Below are positions 33,901 to 44,686 of a stretch of 64,000 nucleotides of DNA, in pieces (position 1 is the first letter of the stretch; each line of letters opens with the position of its first letter). The notes below the pieces were generated by a model that made no database searches, had not been told where the DNA came from, and saw only the letters and a program-made list of their open reading frames with translations. Location of the stretch: NCBI GenBank assembly GCA_024663395.1, contig JANFAH010000044.1, forward strand, positions 372,001-436,000, given 5' to 3'. A program made the translations under genes and the position numbers. Source of the DNA: Pisolithus tinctorius. Its lineage: Eukaryota; Basidiomycota; Agaricomycetes; Boletales; Pisolithaceae.

Positions 33901-34981
33901 TCCCTTTCCTTTTCTGCAATCTTTTCCTGTGCTCCTTCTATCTCCCAACCCTCATCCTCAAGTTCTTCAATTGCATCCAGATTCAAGGTATCCACCTTTG
34001 TCAACAACACTATCACAGGAACTAAACAGATCCTTAGTTACATGACAAACAACCAAGCAGAAGAATTCACCATGTCCTGTGTCACACTCATTGAAGAACT
34101 TCTGCTCAGCAGCAGTTACTGTCCTGTGGTTCTCAGTCATGGGGATGCAAAACCTACATTCTGTTGCCTTAGACTGTAGTTACTCACACTTTATTCCTTA
34201 CCAAATGACATGGATTCGTTTATTCACCCTCGGAGTGGCTGCACGGTCAACCACAAAGTCCTTCATTTGGTCAAACTCTTCCGCAGCCCCTGCTTCAAAC
34301 CCACATGAATCATGGAACACAAAGCCTGGGTTACTCCGAAAAATGAGCTCTTGCTCAATCCTATGGTAGCCACGCTGGAAGCATTTAGCATTCATATGAA
34401 TATCCATGAGTCAACATGGCATCTTACTGCCAAAGTGCCTTGCACGACAGTATCATCAATCTGAAAATTGTTAGATAGATATTACAGGATTCTACCGACT
34501 GGATAGGACTATACCTTGTTTCCTTTTACATCGAAGACCTCTGGCTCATCTGTAGAGTTACACACTCTTTGGAGGATGGTGGTTTTTCCCGCATTCGCTC
34601 TGCCCATGACCAGAATTCGAAAGCGCTCAATTTTTTTAATGTACTGTTGAGCCATCTCAGAATTGAGACGGTAATGAGGTCCAGAAGACGTAGTTGCTGT
34701 GACTTGGCATTAGATGATTTGCACTTCACGAAGAGCAACAATAATACCAGGTGAAGTACCTTCAATCTGAGAGGGAACTGGACCCGCCACATCACCAACA
34801 AGACCACTGGTTTCTGCATCCCTATATCAAGTACGTCATATTCCATAGACCAGAACAATATCATACCTGTGGCTATAGTTGCAGTTGTTGTAGGAGCTAA
34901 ATCACTTGGATCGCTTTGGGGGGTGCGATGAGAATCACTGCCGAGCGACTTGAACCACTTTTTAAAACGACCAGGAGCCAT
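30935..34981 (-). CDS. GTPase-like protein with internal minisatellite
   Basis: Start MAPGRFKKWFKSLGSDSH; after two short introns RFRILVMGRANAGKTTILQR (G1), then IEQELIFRSNPGFVFHDSCG (G3-like DxxG), MKDFVVDRAATPRVNKRIHV, and VIVLLTKVDTLNLDA (G4, TKVD); then ISTQQSSITLCVEYAVH. This is the expanded Agaricomycete AIG1/septin-like GTPase family of unknown role. A helical block at 30,938-31,300 (LWQEVLSLSVEEYNRSNMQT, AISKAVKAAF) resembles the usual C-terminus, but about 20 copies of an 82-bp repeat lie between. Whether one transcript spans all this is inferred. The 5' exons have normal CpG and the 3' half almost none. Confidence 0.55.
31700..33400. repeat. 82-bp minisatellite, about 20 copies
   Basis: The plus-strand unit runs ATCACTCACCTCCTGTCATG .. 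CACCAACATCAAGAGTGCAA .. CATTGAGCAGACATCCAGCT. The period is 82 bp, checked at 31,774, 31,856 and 31,938. Copies differ by scattered substitutions and one has a short deletion near 32,480; degenerate relatives continue to about 31,480. On the minus strand each unit has GTGAGTGATTTC..TTTAG (25 nt) followed by 57 nt that is open in one frame in most copies. Confidence 0.9.
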
Positions 34982-35193
34982 GAAAACGTAAGATATAGTT
35001 CTGTGTACTTCACAATGCGGAACCTAAGACGCGCGGAGGATCAGCGTGAAGCCTGTCGTCGTGGTATCGACGTCGATCGATAGTAAGCCTGCGCCTATCT
35101 TCTTACACGCATGGGTGTGCTTATGTAATTAAGTACAGCCTTGCGACGTTGACCTCATCCGGAATAAACTGACCTTAACCAACCCCCGACATA

Positions 35194-35240
35194 TCACGTG
35201 ACTCGTGTGACATACCGTGCCGCCGGTAATGTCACGTGAC
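35194..35240. promoter_or_regulatory. Two TCACGTGAC palindromes in a divergent promoter
   Basis: The 9-bp palindrome TCACGTGAC occurs at 35,194-35,202 and at 35,232-35,240, between the divergent starts of the GTPase gene (34,981) and the DUF2235 gene (35,579). CACGTG is the core site of bHLH regulators such as Cbf1/Pho4 types. The intervening bases form an imperfect inverted repeat (TGTGACATACCG / CGGTAATGTCAC). Regulatory role is inferred. Confidence 0.55.
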
Positions 35241-35258
35241 ATGTCAGGGGTCAATCCA

Positions 35259-35424
35259 CCTGTCGTTCCTCGCTCGGAGCGAAAAAACTTCCGCGGCTTC
35301 CGTTCAAGCTTTCTCTCAGAACCTTTGACAGGTAAAATGTTAATGTCGTCCAAGCCACCTTTCGTTCGTCGCTTGGAGCAAAAAAAACTTCCGTGGCCTT
35401 CGTTCAAGCTTTCTCTCAGAATCT
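35259..35424. repeat. Two-copy tandem repeat of about 72 bp
   Basis: CGTTCAAGCTTTCTCTCAGA and the preceding CTTCCG(C/T)GGC occur in two copies (about 35,259-35,330 and 35,352-35,424) about 92 bp apart, upstream of the DUF2235 gene. Both begin with a CCACCT(G/T)TCGTTC word. Confidence 0.7.
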
Positions 35425-35578
35425 AGCTCGCCGCCAGGGGTTACATGTCAGACCGATCTCCTGCCTATCTGCCAATCCAAGGGAAACCTGACCAACTTCG
35501 GAATGCATAAATACCTCCCAGGACAGCACTAATGCCCTAGGCCCTCCGAGTCCTTTCACCTTACGCGTATCAGTCATT

Positions 35579-37498
35579 ATGTCTCCTCCCAGTCCCAAGA
35601 TGCTGCTCGTTTTCTGCGACGGTACCGGCGCAGATGGAACTCTCACAGGTACTGAAGGTGTGCTGTGTTTCCCTGGCCTTGACGCAGCAGGTCTGACGTC
35701 CGTTTTGTCGCACCAGTACATGCACCACGCCAGTTTGCTACCAACGTTCTGCGCCTTTGTAAGTCACCTCTGAGAATCAGAACAATTCAAATACTCATGC
35801 CCACATTAGCGCGAGCCATCCTACCGACCTCTGCGTATGTCGCTGTTTCAGAGATGAGATCCCATTTCAACTAGCTATATATATAAAACCAGTGGTGATA
35901 AACCGAAGCGTCAAATAGTCCTTTACTTGAGCGGGGTCGGCTCTGAATCCGATTTTAATGGTAACTTCGCGGGCGCAGCTCCGCTTCTTCGTTGAGTGAC
36001 TGTTCCCGTCGATTCGAACGTCTCGGTTGCTGATGCGGCCATTCCCCCTTCCAGAGGCTTATGGCACGGCAGTGGGTCAGTTTGTTAGGTGTCTACCTGC
36101 GTAATTGGACATTCATGATATTTCAGCAAGTAAGATTCGAGATGCATATGCATTTATCGCCCAGAATTTTGAAGTGGGAGATGAGATATGTATCTTCGGG
36201 TGGGCTATGATCCAAATGGTCCCTTGTAACTACTGACAAGTCCTTGCCATCTAGATTTTCCAGGCGAGTCATTTTCGTAGTTATCGCTGCTGACAATTAA
36301 CAAACCTGACTAGGGGTGCCTACACAGCTCGAAAGTTATCTGGTTTAATTGTTAGTAGCTTTAGTAGATCTTCTGATTGCTTTACTCAAATTCATTTGTG
36401 AAAGGACCGTATTGGGCTCTTGGAGAGAGAGCAGCTCGGAGACTTCTTTAAGATCTGGTCTGCTCTCGCCAAAGGCCAACACCCGACGATTCCATCTGGC
36501 ACGCGTCAGACCAGGATCAAGTGAGTAATTTCATTCAATCAGCCATGGACCTTGCTCTCTGTTGTTGCTGATACAATTCCGCTTCCTCGAAGATGCGTGG
36601 GCGTATGGGACACCGTTGATGCTGTCTATAAATTTCCCCTTACTCCCATCAGAGATACCCTCGGCATAACAGATCCCAGTCTTCCGGCCAGCATCGATAT
36701 TGCACTGCATGCGCTGTCTCTGCAGGAAAATCGAGACCGTTTCTCGCCCACCCTTTGGGAGATGCCGAAGGGCGGCTGGTGCGACAACCAAGTCATTAAG
36801 CAGGGACGTCAACTTTTATCAACGTTCCTTTCGAATATCTGACATGCGGGGGGTCCTGCAGGTGTGGTTTCCTGGTTCCCATTGTGATGTTGGTGGAGGT
36901 TACGAGAAGCACGACCTCTCTGACTTGGCATTGTTCTGGATGGTGGTGCGTATGATTCTCAAGGATTTTGTGGAGTCACCTGACGTAGGACGGCTTGTAA
37001 CTAGGGAGAGATCGAGTCCTTCATCAACATCGATACCTCGTTTATTGAGAAGATTGCGCAGCCTCAGCCTGATCCGTGGGGAGCAGCCCAACCTGACAAT
37101 GGATATGCGGAGTTGGTTGGCGACTTGAAGCGATTCATTCAACCTCAGACACGCTTGCAAGGTGGTGCGATCAAGCCAGGCATGGTGTTCCACGAGAGCA
37201 TCCTTTATGCCCCCACAACGCTTACGAGGCCGCAACACATGCTCACCCTCGATACGCTCAAGCAAGCATTTGGAACTTCTTGGAAGCCAACCATTGCACC
37301 CCTTAACGAGTTTGAACAATACTGTAAGGATAAGTGGGGGAAACAGTCCAAACGCAAGACTAACCGCAATGTGCGTATCACTGTCTTCTTTCGTGCGCTA
37401 TTTACGGAATGTTTTGATTTTTGTGCTTATAGCATGGTATTTTCGAAAAGGTTCCCGAGAGTGTCACCTTCGAGAGTGTATCAGATCTATTTCCTTAG
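35579..37498 (+). CDS. DUF2235 (Tle1-like) alpha/beta-hydrolase
   Basis: N-terminus MLLVFCDGTGADGTL, then FATNVLRL, QIVLYLSGVGSESDFNG, ASKIRDAYAFIAQNFEVGDE, the nucleophile motif FGFSRGAYTARKLSGLI, VGVWDTVDAV, VWFPGSHCDVGGGYE (acid and His region) and LSDLALFWMV, the order seen in DUF2235 proteins related to bacterial Tle1 phospholipases. Substrate in fungi unknown. The nucleophile Ser lies in a 9-nt exon (36,255-36,263, ATTTTCCAG) between introns 36,200-36,254 and 36,264-36,313; the second starts GCGAGT (GC-AG). I place the end after a last short exon (37,433-37,498), HGIFEKVPESVTFESVSDLFP. Partial copies lie at 8150 and about 38,890. Confidence 0.8.
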
Positions 37499-37854
37499 AT
37501 ACCAGGGGCAGGAGCAGGATATGGGTTGTACGGTTCCTTTCATGGTAGTCGTGTCCTAGGTAGGGGTGCCCAAGTGCTCAAATTTTGTCATAGTTGTCGT
37601 GCATGAATCACCCTACTCCCTGTACAAGTGGCCCCTCTGAAACAATTACAATTCCGTGTATTGTGCCTTTCACAATCTTCGAGCATAAAACGAAACAAAC
37701 AAATAGCATTTCGATTTTGTTATACAGTCCGTGTGGTACTTGCGCGCATGGTTAGGGAATACCTACCACTAGAACGAGGCTCTCACAGATGACCCGTAAT
37801 CACCTCGTTTATCATTCAAATCTATTATATGACATATGTACTGAGGTCCTACAC

Positions 37855-38676
37855 TTATAGTTCGAAAACCTTCTGTATCATGGGTGTGAAGTCCAGTCGT
37901 GCAGCTGTGGGGTCCCTGTCACCGACAACAAGTTTAGAACCCTCCCCGCCGCTGTTATACGGTCGAAATGGTTGAAGTGCATACAGTCTCTCCAGCCGAA
38001 GCCCCTCCCGCACCGATGCCAACTTCAGTGCCGTTTCAATACCCAAACGCCTACCTTCCTCTACACTAATTGGATCGTGTCTTTGGGCCAGTGCGAGAAG
38101 AGAAGGAAGTAGCCAGCCCTTGATGTCATATTGCATGGCGAGCGCAACCTTCTCAACATCGCCAAGAGTCGCACTGCTACTACCCAACCAAGATATGGCT
38201 GCTGTGCGGAGGCTTGTACATTCCCACATCGTGGATAACTTGAGGACAGATATCCATTGGCTGGTAAAGTGAAGTACTAGGCCCTTATTTTGCCCATGCT
38301 GTCTGGTGTGGATAATTCGTGGTCAACATGCCACACTCTGAAAATCGGATGCAGGACTATCTTACCTGCATAATAGAGCTTTCAACAGGCACTCAAATTC
38401 GTCCTTGGAAATGCCATGTAAGACCACCGGTCTTGTGTCATCCCGGCCCTCTATCATCTCATTTTTGGGTTGTGGGAGGCGAAACATGTCTCTGAAGACC
38501 ACCGACTCCTCTTCCAGTGGCTTCCTGGGAACCTTGAACAAACAATTTTCCACCTAATCGGAGGGTAAGAGTAGCAGAGGAACTATACGAGCAATGCTTA
38601 CTAGGAGGACGAGCGTCTCCATATAAAGCTCTGGGTGCTTGAGATACTCAGAAGTGGTTGTCGTACTGTCTGCCAT
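37855..38676 (-). CDS. BTB/POZ domain protein, paralogue D
   Basis: Start MADSTTTTSEYLKHPELYME; donor GTAAGC, acceptor GATTAG; exon 2 VENCLFKVPRKPLEEESVVF and VVLHGISKDEFECLLKALLC; exon 3 enters through ACCAG with QWISVLKLSTMWECTSLR, then HDPISVEEGRRLGIETALK, SKLVVGDRD and LDFTPMIQKVFEL, TAA stop. All splice sites are canonical and the frame is clean. Closest to paralogue B, which suggests recent duplication. The BTB fold implies protein interaction; the partner is unknown. Confidence 0.82.
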
Positions 38677-38879
38677 GAGAACGATGGTGACTGTTCCAAT
38701 GAAGAACATGACCCTTGAGCTTGAGGGGCATGTTTAAGGGGCAAGCGCTGCAATCTCCGGTGGACGTTATAAACAGCAGACAAGTAGGCTTCCGACGGTC
38801 CGATGTGGTTGAAATAGGGGAAGTTTGTTGGATAGATATCTGGCAAGTCTTTAGACAGATCTTTGTGCGTGTAAGAGCG

Positions 38880-39020
38880 GAAAAGTACGTGCCTTCACCT
38901 CCAACTTCACATGACGGTCGTAGGATCAATTGCGACCACTCGGCGCTTGCGTTGCTGCCTACACTCTGGGAGGTACCCAAAAATGGGATGTTCGGAAACC
39001 AAGAAGGGGAGGTCTAAATT
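38880..39020 (+). pseudogene. Short DUF2235 remnant
   Basis: The reading LPTLWEVPKNGMFGNQ resembles SPTLWEMPKGGWCDNQ of the intact gene at about 36,745-36,800. Only this piece is recognisable, between BTB paralogue D and the decayed CoaE copy. Confidence 0.5.
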
Positions 39021-39184
39021 GCGGCACGAAGACTTTTCAAGTCTCTGACACGCCAGTAACCGCAGGTCCTACCCTTCATTATCGGTACACGAGGGGAAAT
39101 TCCGAACCGCCCTCCGGGAAGTTAATGATGACAAACACTAGGCCCGTCGTTGGTAAGTAGCATAAAGCCATGACAGTCCACTTC

Positions 39185-40000
39185 TCATCTACCGTTCCTC
39201 GGCCCCATCTCGCTCGTCTGCTCAGTGCGCAACACTATACGCACCAGGAGTGTCCAGGCAACAGACAACAGCCCAAAAGGAGGGAAGAGCCAACTAACGA
39301 CCCATGTTCGACCAACCATGCGCTCCAACTCCTTCAAGTATAGTCGAACCTGGTCCTCCAGCCCGGAATACGATCCAGAATTATCAATGACGATGTCTGC
39401 ATAGGCGATTTTGGACGTTATCGGTAGCTGAGAACCGAGTCGGGCTTCGGATTCAGCATGAGTGCATTTGTCGGGGTCCATGAGATGATAGATCTGAATC
39501 TCTGCGGAGCTGGATACAGCGTGCACTATGTGTGAAGAGGCATAAGGAAAACGTATGATGTACCCACCTATACACCACGACTACACAGTCCATCCATCTC
39601 CAGAGACCGCCCTCAATGAGAAGCGGAACGTCGATGACACACATACGTTCTACGTTCTCCTCGCATTCAGCACCCAAGTACATTCCACAGGATCGTGCGC
39701 GTTACAGCAGGGTGCACGATGGAGTTCAACTGTTTCCGCTTAGCCTCGTTGGTGAAGACAATGGAACCGAGCTTCGTGCGGGCGAGCGAGCCGTCAGGAA
39801 GGATGACATCAGGTCCAAAATACCTTGGAGTGCACGGGTGCCAGGAGCAACGGCCTCACGAGCGAAGATGTCGGCATCAATAATAGGGATACCTGAAGCA
39901 CTTAGGAGACCAAAGATTGTCGATTTTCCAGTAGGTAAGAATGGTGAATCAGCAATGTTGAGAACGAATACCAAGCATCGCTGTGCAACGACTAGTGGTG
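39185..40000 (-). pseudogene. Decayed dephospho-CoA kinase copy
   Basis: The C-terminal half is well kept (ITSKIAYADIVIDNSGSYSG, RTWVVSWLFPPFGLLSVAW, DVPLLIEGGLWRWMDCVVVV). The N-terminal exon has lost the glycine-rich part of the P-loop, leaving only TGKST, and a deletion after GTRAL shifts the frame through LGS/VFTNE. Not functional as a kinase. It is head-to-head with the decayed APN1 copy. Confidence 0.8.
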
Positions 40001-40138
40001 CGCGTGGGATACTCTTACGCTGCGACCTTGTGCTATAATACGACCTCAAACTTGGACGTTGATGCTCCCACTCAAATATTCAGCCTTTCATTCACCCTCA
40101 AAAGTATTGCTGTTATCGCTGTACTTCGACGACCAGAT

Positions 40139-40400
40139 ATGGTGCAAACACGCTGTGGGCAGCTGCAGCACACCAGCTCAAATCCACTTCGGACGTACGA
40201 GTCCACGATGCCATTCCGAAGTTTCACAAACACTCAACAAAACTATCCACCAAATCTGAACTTGCAAAAGCTAGTGATGAACTGCCTCGTGACAGACCTA
40301 CCAAGTGACAATGGACAGATTGACGATGCGATCAGACGACTCGATGCGACATGAGAACAGAAGTTTTTGGAGCATAAAGGCCGGAGTGGAGTGTGGTTTC
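40139..40400 (+). pseudogene. Decayed APN1 5' fragment
   Basis: From RRPDMVQTR (start ATG 40,139) the DNA follows the APN1 N-terminal exon, with words for FKSTSND and for the KSSTKRE region still visible in shifted frames. It ends about where the tail exon would meet the conserved HVSAAGG block, which is absent. It is followed by the same spacer (40,400-40,980) that separates APN1 from MFS paralogue 1. Confidence 0.7.
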
Positions 40401-40982
40401 ACCCCCCAATTCGGGAAAGTTTCGGTGAACGTTTGGTGGTCGATCCTCGGGGTATTATGATCGAATTCTTCCGCGAATGAAATGCAGTAAGTACCTCCAC
40501 GTTGTCATTTTCCGGCATGCTGCAGGTGGCGGGGGAGATATTGCGGCAGGAAGACCAACGGGGTACTTGTCATAATCACAGCGCCGAGCTCAATACCTCT
40601 ACATTGCACCAAGCTAAGCATTCCATCCAAACTACCATCAAAAGGTAAAACTTATTGTTTAATATACTACCCAAACAAAGAGTAAGAAGGACTGACAGTC
40701 ATTGGGGTTCGGTCGCAGTAGAGTTCGCAAAACGATCGACCAATTGGGTTGCATCGAGATGCCCACTTCGAAGTGCTTCCATCAGATATCCCAAGGTAAG
40801 GGAAGAAACGTTATTTCACGACGTGACCTCGTGTATACTGTGGGCAGGTTCATCCTTCTGCCAGGTGTGGTGGCTCCCTATACATAGCTAAAAGGTGACC
40901 TCCGAGGAGCCGGACGACCATGACCGTGAGCATCACGGCACATGCATTCAAGAATCAGCACTGCTGGGAAATGTGTCGCTCC
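40401..40982. other. Duplicated spacer upstream of MFS paralogue 2
   Basis: No gene. Homologous to 15,420-16,330, showing that the APN1-MFS block was copied as a unit. Confidence 0.5.
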
Positions 40983-40988
40983 TATAAA
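40983..40988 (+). promoter_or_regulatory. TATA box of MFS paralogue 2
   Basis: TCCTATAAATTC lies 107 bp before the start codon, conserved with the other two MFS promoters. Confidence 0.7.
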
Positions 40989-41089
40989 TTCGCCTGGCGA
41001 AGATATGGTAGTGTCCATTCTAGCAGCTAGCCTCCGTTGCTTTCCTCTCCCGACACGCCCTTGGTGGATATAGTTGAGCAGACGAAATA

Positions 41090-43206
41090 ATGTTACATGA
41101 GAAGACCACCATTTCTCCGGACGTTCAGCCTGGTTTGACCCCTCCAAGGCCCGATACCATTACGGACGATCAGGAGCTGCATGAGAGATCATCTCAAGGC
41201 ATTACTGACAAGTACGCCAAATATGTTGGTGGGACCCCTGATGGAGGGCTCAAGGCCTGGTCGGTTATTGTGGCGTAGGTATTTGTAGTGCTCCATCATG
41301 TTTTTGCCTTGATGCGTATATGAATATAGGTCGATGCTGACGACGTTTTGCAGGTAAGTGTACTCCTCCAAATGATTATCGTCAGCTTCCGTCTCATACG
41401 GTGCCCGATCCACATTCAGTTTGGGGTATGTCAATAGTACGTGGGGTGTGAGTACGACACCCTGTTGGTCATCTACTCCCTTATTGCTTATCGGCTTGCA
41501 GATCTTTCAAGATTATTATGAGCGTGTTCTTCTACCCGACGAAAGTCCATCTACTATGTGAGGTCACCTTTTTTTCACCAGTATTTTCATCATGCCAACT
41601 AAATTTTCGCCCAGAGCATGGATAGGATCAGTACAGGCAGGTCCCATTTCATTTCAGGGCTCAACGTCATCACCGCTCACGTTTTTGGTTCCATCGTGGT
41701 AACCCCAGATCGCATTCATCTTTCTTCCTGGGCTTATAACAGGACGACTGTTCGATTTGGGACATTTTAAGATCCCATATTTCGCCGCCAGTTGCGGGCT
41801 TATAGTGTGCACGTTCCTCACAGCAGAGTGCAAGCATTATTGGCAATTTTTCCTCGTACAGGGCCTCTTCACGGGTGTGAGTGCTTCACGTTCTACAAGG
41901 TCATTGATGATGTGCTTCATAAACCCTGTTGACAGTTGTTCAGTGGGATCATCTACGCGCCAGCCGTTAGCGTCGTATCTCATTGGTTTTCCAAGAAAAA
42001 AGGGATGGCCCTTGGCATTGTGTCTATCGGCTCTTCGCTCGGGGGAATATTGTTCCCCATCGCAGGCCAAAACCTTCTACCCCTTGTAGGGTGTGTTTTC
42101 ATTTCGTCTTATCGCGTGATACGTTAGGTTAATACCAATTCTCAGGTTCAAGTGGACCGTTCGCACATTCGGACTTATGATACTCATCGCCCTCGGAATC
42201 GCCAATCTTGTGAGTGAGATGCACTTCTTGAGTCGCTCCTTCTGCCTCACTGACGCGAGACGCCTAGACTATAGATAGACGACTCCCCCCTGCGAACGTC
42301 CAGGATGGACTCCTCAACTTGACCGCGTTTCGAAACCCAGCGTATACCATCTACTGTATTTCTGGGATGGCTTGTTTCCTCGGACTATACACCGGTGAGT
42401 CAAGCCTTTACGCACATCCTCCTGGGGGTGCAAGGGTGCGACGTGATCGTGACCAACTAACTTTATTTACAGCATTGACTTATTTACCCCTCAGTGCTAC
42501 GGCGGTGGGCGTATCGACCAACTTTTCATTCTACCTGGTCGCGATTGCGAATGCAGCATCTGGATTCGGACGATTATCAGCCGGCCTTCTCGCTGATCAG
42601 CTCGGTAAGTAATGCATACTTCTTGCAATCTGAATCTGATATTTCAGAACGCAGGTCCTCTCAATGCCATGATACCATTTACAAGTCTTGCCGGTATTCT
42701 CACGTTTGCTTGGCCATATGCTTCGAGCCAAAGGGAGCTGATTGCAATATCGCTGATATACGGGTACGGCGTGCTCCTGCTGGATCACATCACATCATGT
42801 TTCATGCACATGTCCTCTCAGGTTCGCTTCTGGGACATATGTCTCCCTCTTCGTCGCTCCCCCTATGGCAATGGGCGACGTGGGCGACGTGGGACGACGG
42901 ATGGGGATGTTTATGACTATTGCAGCACTCGGTACGTTGGCAGGGCCGCCGATTTCGGGCGCGATCAATGCTTGGACCGGGGGGTTTAAAGATCCAGGGT
43001 TCTACGCAGGTGGGTCCCTTTTGTGTTGTTTTTCTCGTTACCGTCGCATTCGCGCTCTGCTCGTCGTTCCTGTTTGTTTTCGGAGGCACGTCAATGCCCA
43101 GTGTGACATTTTGTTGACTGTTGCAGGCGGCATTGTCATGTTTTCAGTTCTGCTACTCTTCGTGGTGCGATATCTCCACCTTGGACAGCTGTGCGGGAAG
43201 TGTTAG
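41090..43206 (+). CDS. MFS monocarboxylate-type transporter, paralogue 2
   Basis: Same exon plan as paralogue 1: MLHEKTTISPDVQPGLTPPR, GTPDGGLKAWSVIVA, FLPGLITGRLFDLGHFKIPY, SVVSHWFSKKKGMALGIVSI, SNFSFYLVAIANAASGFGRL, GRRMGMFMTIAALGTLAGPP, ending LGQLCGKC. The intron at 41,637-41,708 starts GCAGGT (GC-AG), as in both paralogues, but the later intron that is GC-AG in paralogues 1 and 3 starts GTAAGT here. No stop within the inferred exons. A plasma-membrane carrier of monocarboxylates or related small molecules is inferred from the family. Confidence 0.85.
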
Positions 43207-44203
43207 CGTTCTATGAGCGCCGCAACTCCCAGCGCTCGAGGAATGTACAGTGAGTTGGAGTATATTATGGCTCTCGCATCCTTTGTCTTCACCCAGTGAG
43301 TAGCGAAGCAAGGTATCCAGGCCGATTTGTTGCAAAGATTAACTGACTGCGTCTAACAATACCTAATCTTACGGCTCGGGTGCAATTGTGCTTGAATCTG
43401 AGCGCTTGAGCTCCCATAGCTAACGCATCGTGTCAACTGATTAAGGACACTCTGTACCTATAAGTCTGCGTTTCTAGTTCAAATTCGATTTCTTTACCGT
43501 ACTTCTGGAGGACATCGGTCCCAAGTTGACGCTCGATATCACGTTTGTCTGTCAAACGCTGCCGCACCCGAGTTATTCAACTGTAACAAAATTAGTCGAC
43601 AAAGATTTTCTTATTACACACCCAAGTGTCATCCAGCTTGTGCCGTGCATATAGCAGTATTTCTAATACTCTGGCCACCAATCGACACAGTGGAGGCTTG
43701 TACAATAACGTTCCTGGGAAATCCGTGCGTGCGAAGCGTATGGCTACTACGTTTTGAGGAATGAGACACGAGATTCTCTGTGAACGTTTCCGGGTAGAAG
43801 AGTCTGATCATCCAACGATCGCGATTGATAAATTCCCTCACAGACTTGAAAGCATGCTTCGGAGCAACTTGGAAGGGGGGAAAAGCTGTTGGAATCAGGA
43901 CCGCACGATAGGAAGGATTCAGTCTAGGTCAGACTCCGGTAGCCAATGGCATCCACAAGCTTTCGTTGAGTAGCATGTGGTGAAACTAGCCTGACGGACG
44001 GGAAACGTCAATTTAAGTATTGCATATTGTTCTTCCCTTTGTTCTTCTGCATATCCGACGGTATAAAGACCCAATCACATCTGGGAGGTGGAGTCTTCAA
44101 GTTTAGCACATTTCTTCTCCAAACCTTCAAGTTCCGAAATCCGCTGTGGTGAGCCTTGCTTCACAAACTACAATATATTTCTGACTCTGTTTCCTCGGTA
44201 GCG
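43207..44203. other. Intergenic, no gene recognised
   Basis: The first bases resemble the 3' flank of MFS paralogue 1. Beyond this no homology or coding signature was seen; an open frame at 43,761-43,973 has no recognisable feature. Confidence 0.4.
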
Positions 44204-44686
44204 ATGGCTGCACCTCCACGTCAAATGCAAAGCGTATATGACAGCTTCCCAGACGATGATAGCACTAAAGAAGTCTATTTTCAAGCCGCTGGTCTCACGT
44301 ATTCGGAGATTAGCGACCGCCATGTCCTCCTTTGGTGGTTGAATGATGAACTGACAGGAGATGTACCAGTCACGCAGGTTGTCCAGCTGACCGGTCAGCC
44401 GGGGAATTATAATTACTATGCACCAGTCGCCGTGCGGTCTCGGGAATCCCGCACTGCGAACCTCCAAATTACACTTGGCAGGTTCTCGCGCGCACAACGG
44501 GACCAAATCCTCCAGCTTGCGAATGACGTGAAGTTCGAGAAAAAATCTACCGTGAATAGTTGCAGGGTTTGGACGAGGGATCTTCTGGAAGCGATGGTCG
44601 CGGAAGGATTGATCTCCGGGAACCTGTTTACGGAGATTGACGGCAAGGTCCCACTTTTGAAGCGTAAACCAGAAGCTTCAAGTTAA
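44204..44686 (+). CDS. Small uncharacterised protein, 160 residues
   Basis: Single-exon frame starting MAAPPRQMQSVYDSFPDDDS and ending LLKRKPEASS. It contains HVLLWWLNDELTGDVPVTQV, VQLTGQPGNYNYYAPVAVRS and a NSCRVWTRDLLEAMV stretch with one conserved-looking Cys. No signal peptide or membrane segment. The W/Y-rich strand pattern followed by C..W.. recalls small Agaricomycete proteins of unknown function (possibly DUF7770-like); that link is weak. The start follows a stop in the same frame region and has a purine at -3. Confidence 0.65.
   Translation: MAAPPRQMQSVYDSFPDDDSTKEVYFQAAGLTYSEISDRHVLLWWLNDELTGDVPVTQVVQLTGQPGNYNYYAPVAVRSRESRTANLQITLGRFSRAQRDQILQLANDVKFEKKSTVNSCRVWTRDLLEAMVAEGLISGNLFTEIDGKVPLLKRKPEASS

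Noticed and set aside
35129..35407. Coding frame upstream of the DUF2235 gene
   Set aside because: It overlaps a two-copy tandem repeat and the CACGTG palindromes, and has no family features; treated as promoter DNA.
43761..43973. Small gene after MFS paralogue 2
   Set aside because: Short, no recognisable motif, no supporting copy elsewhere.
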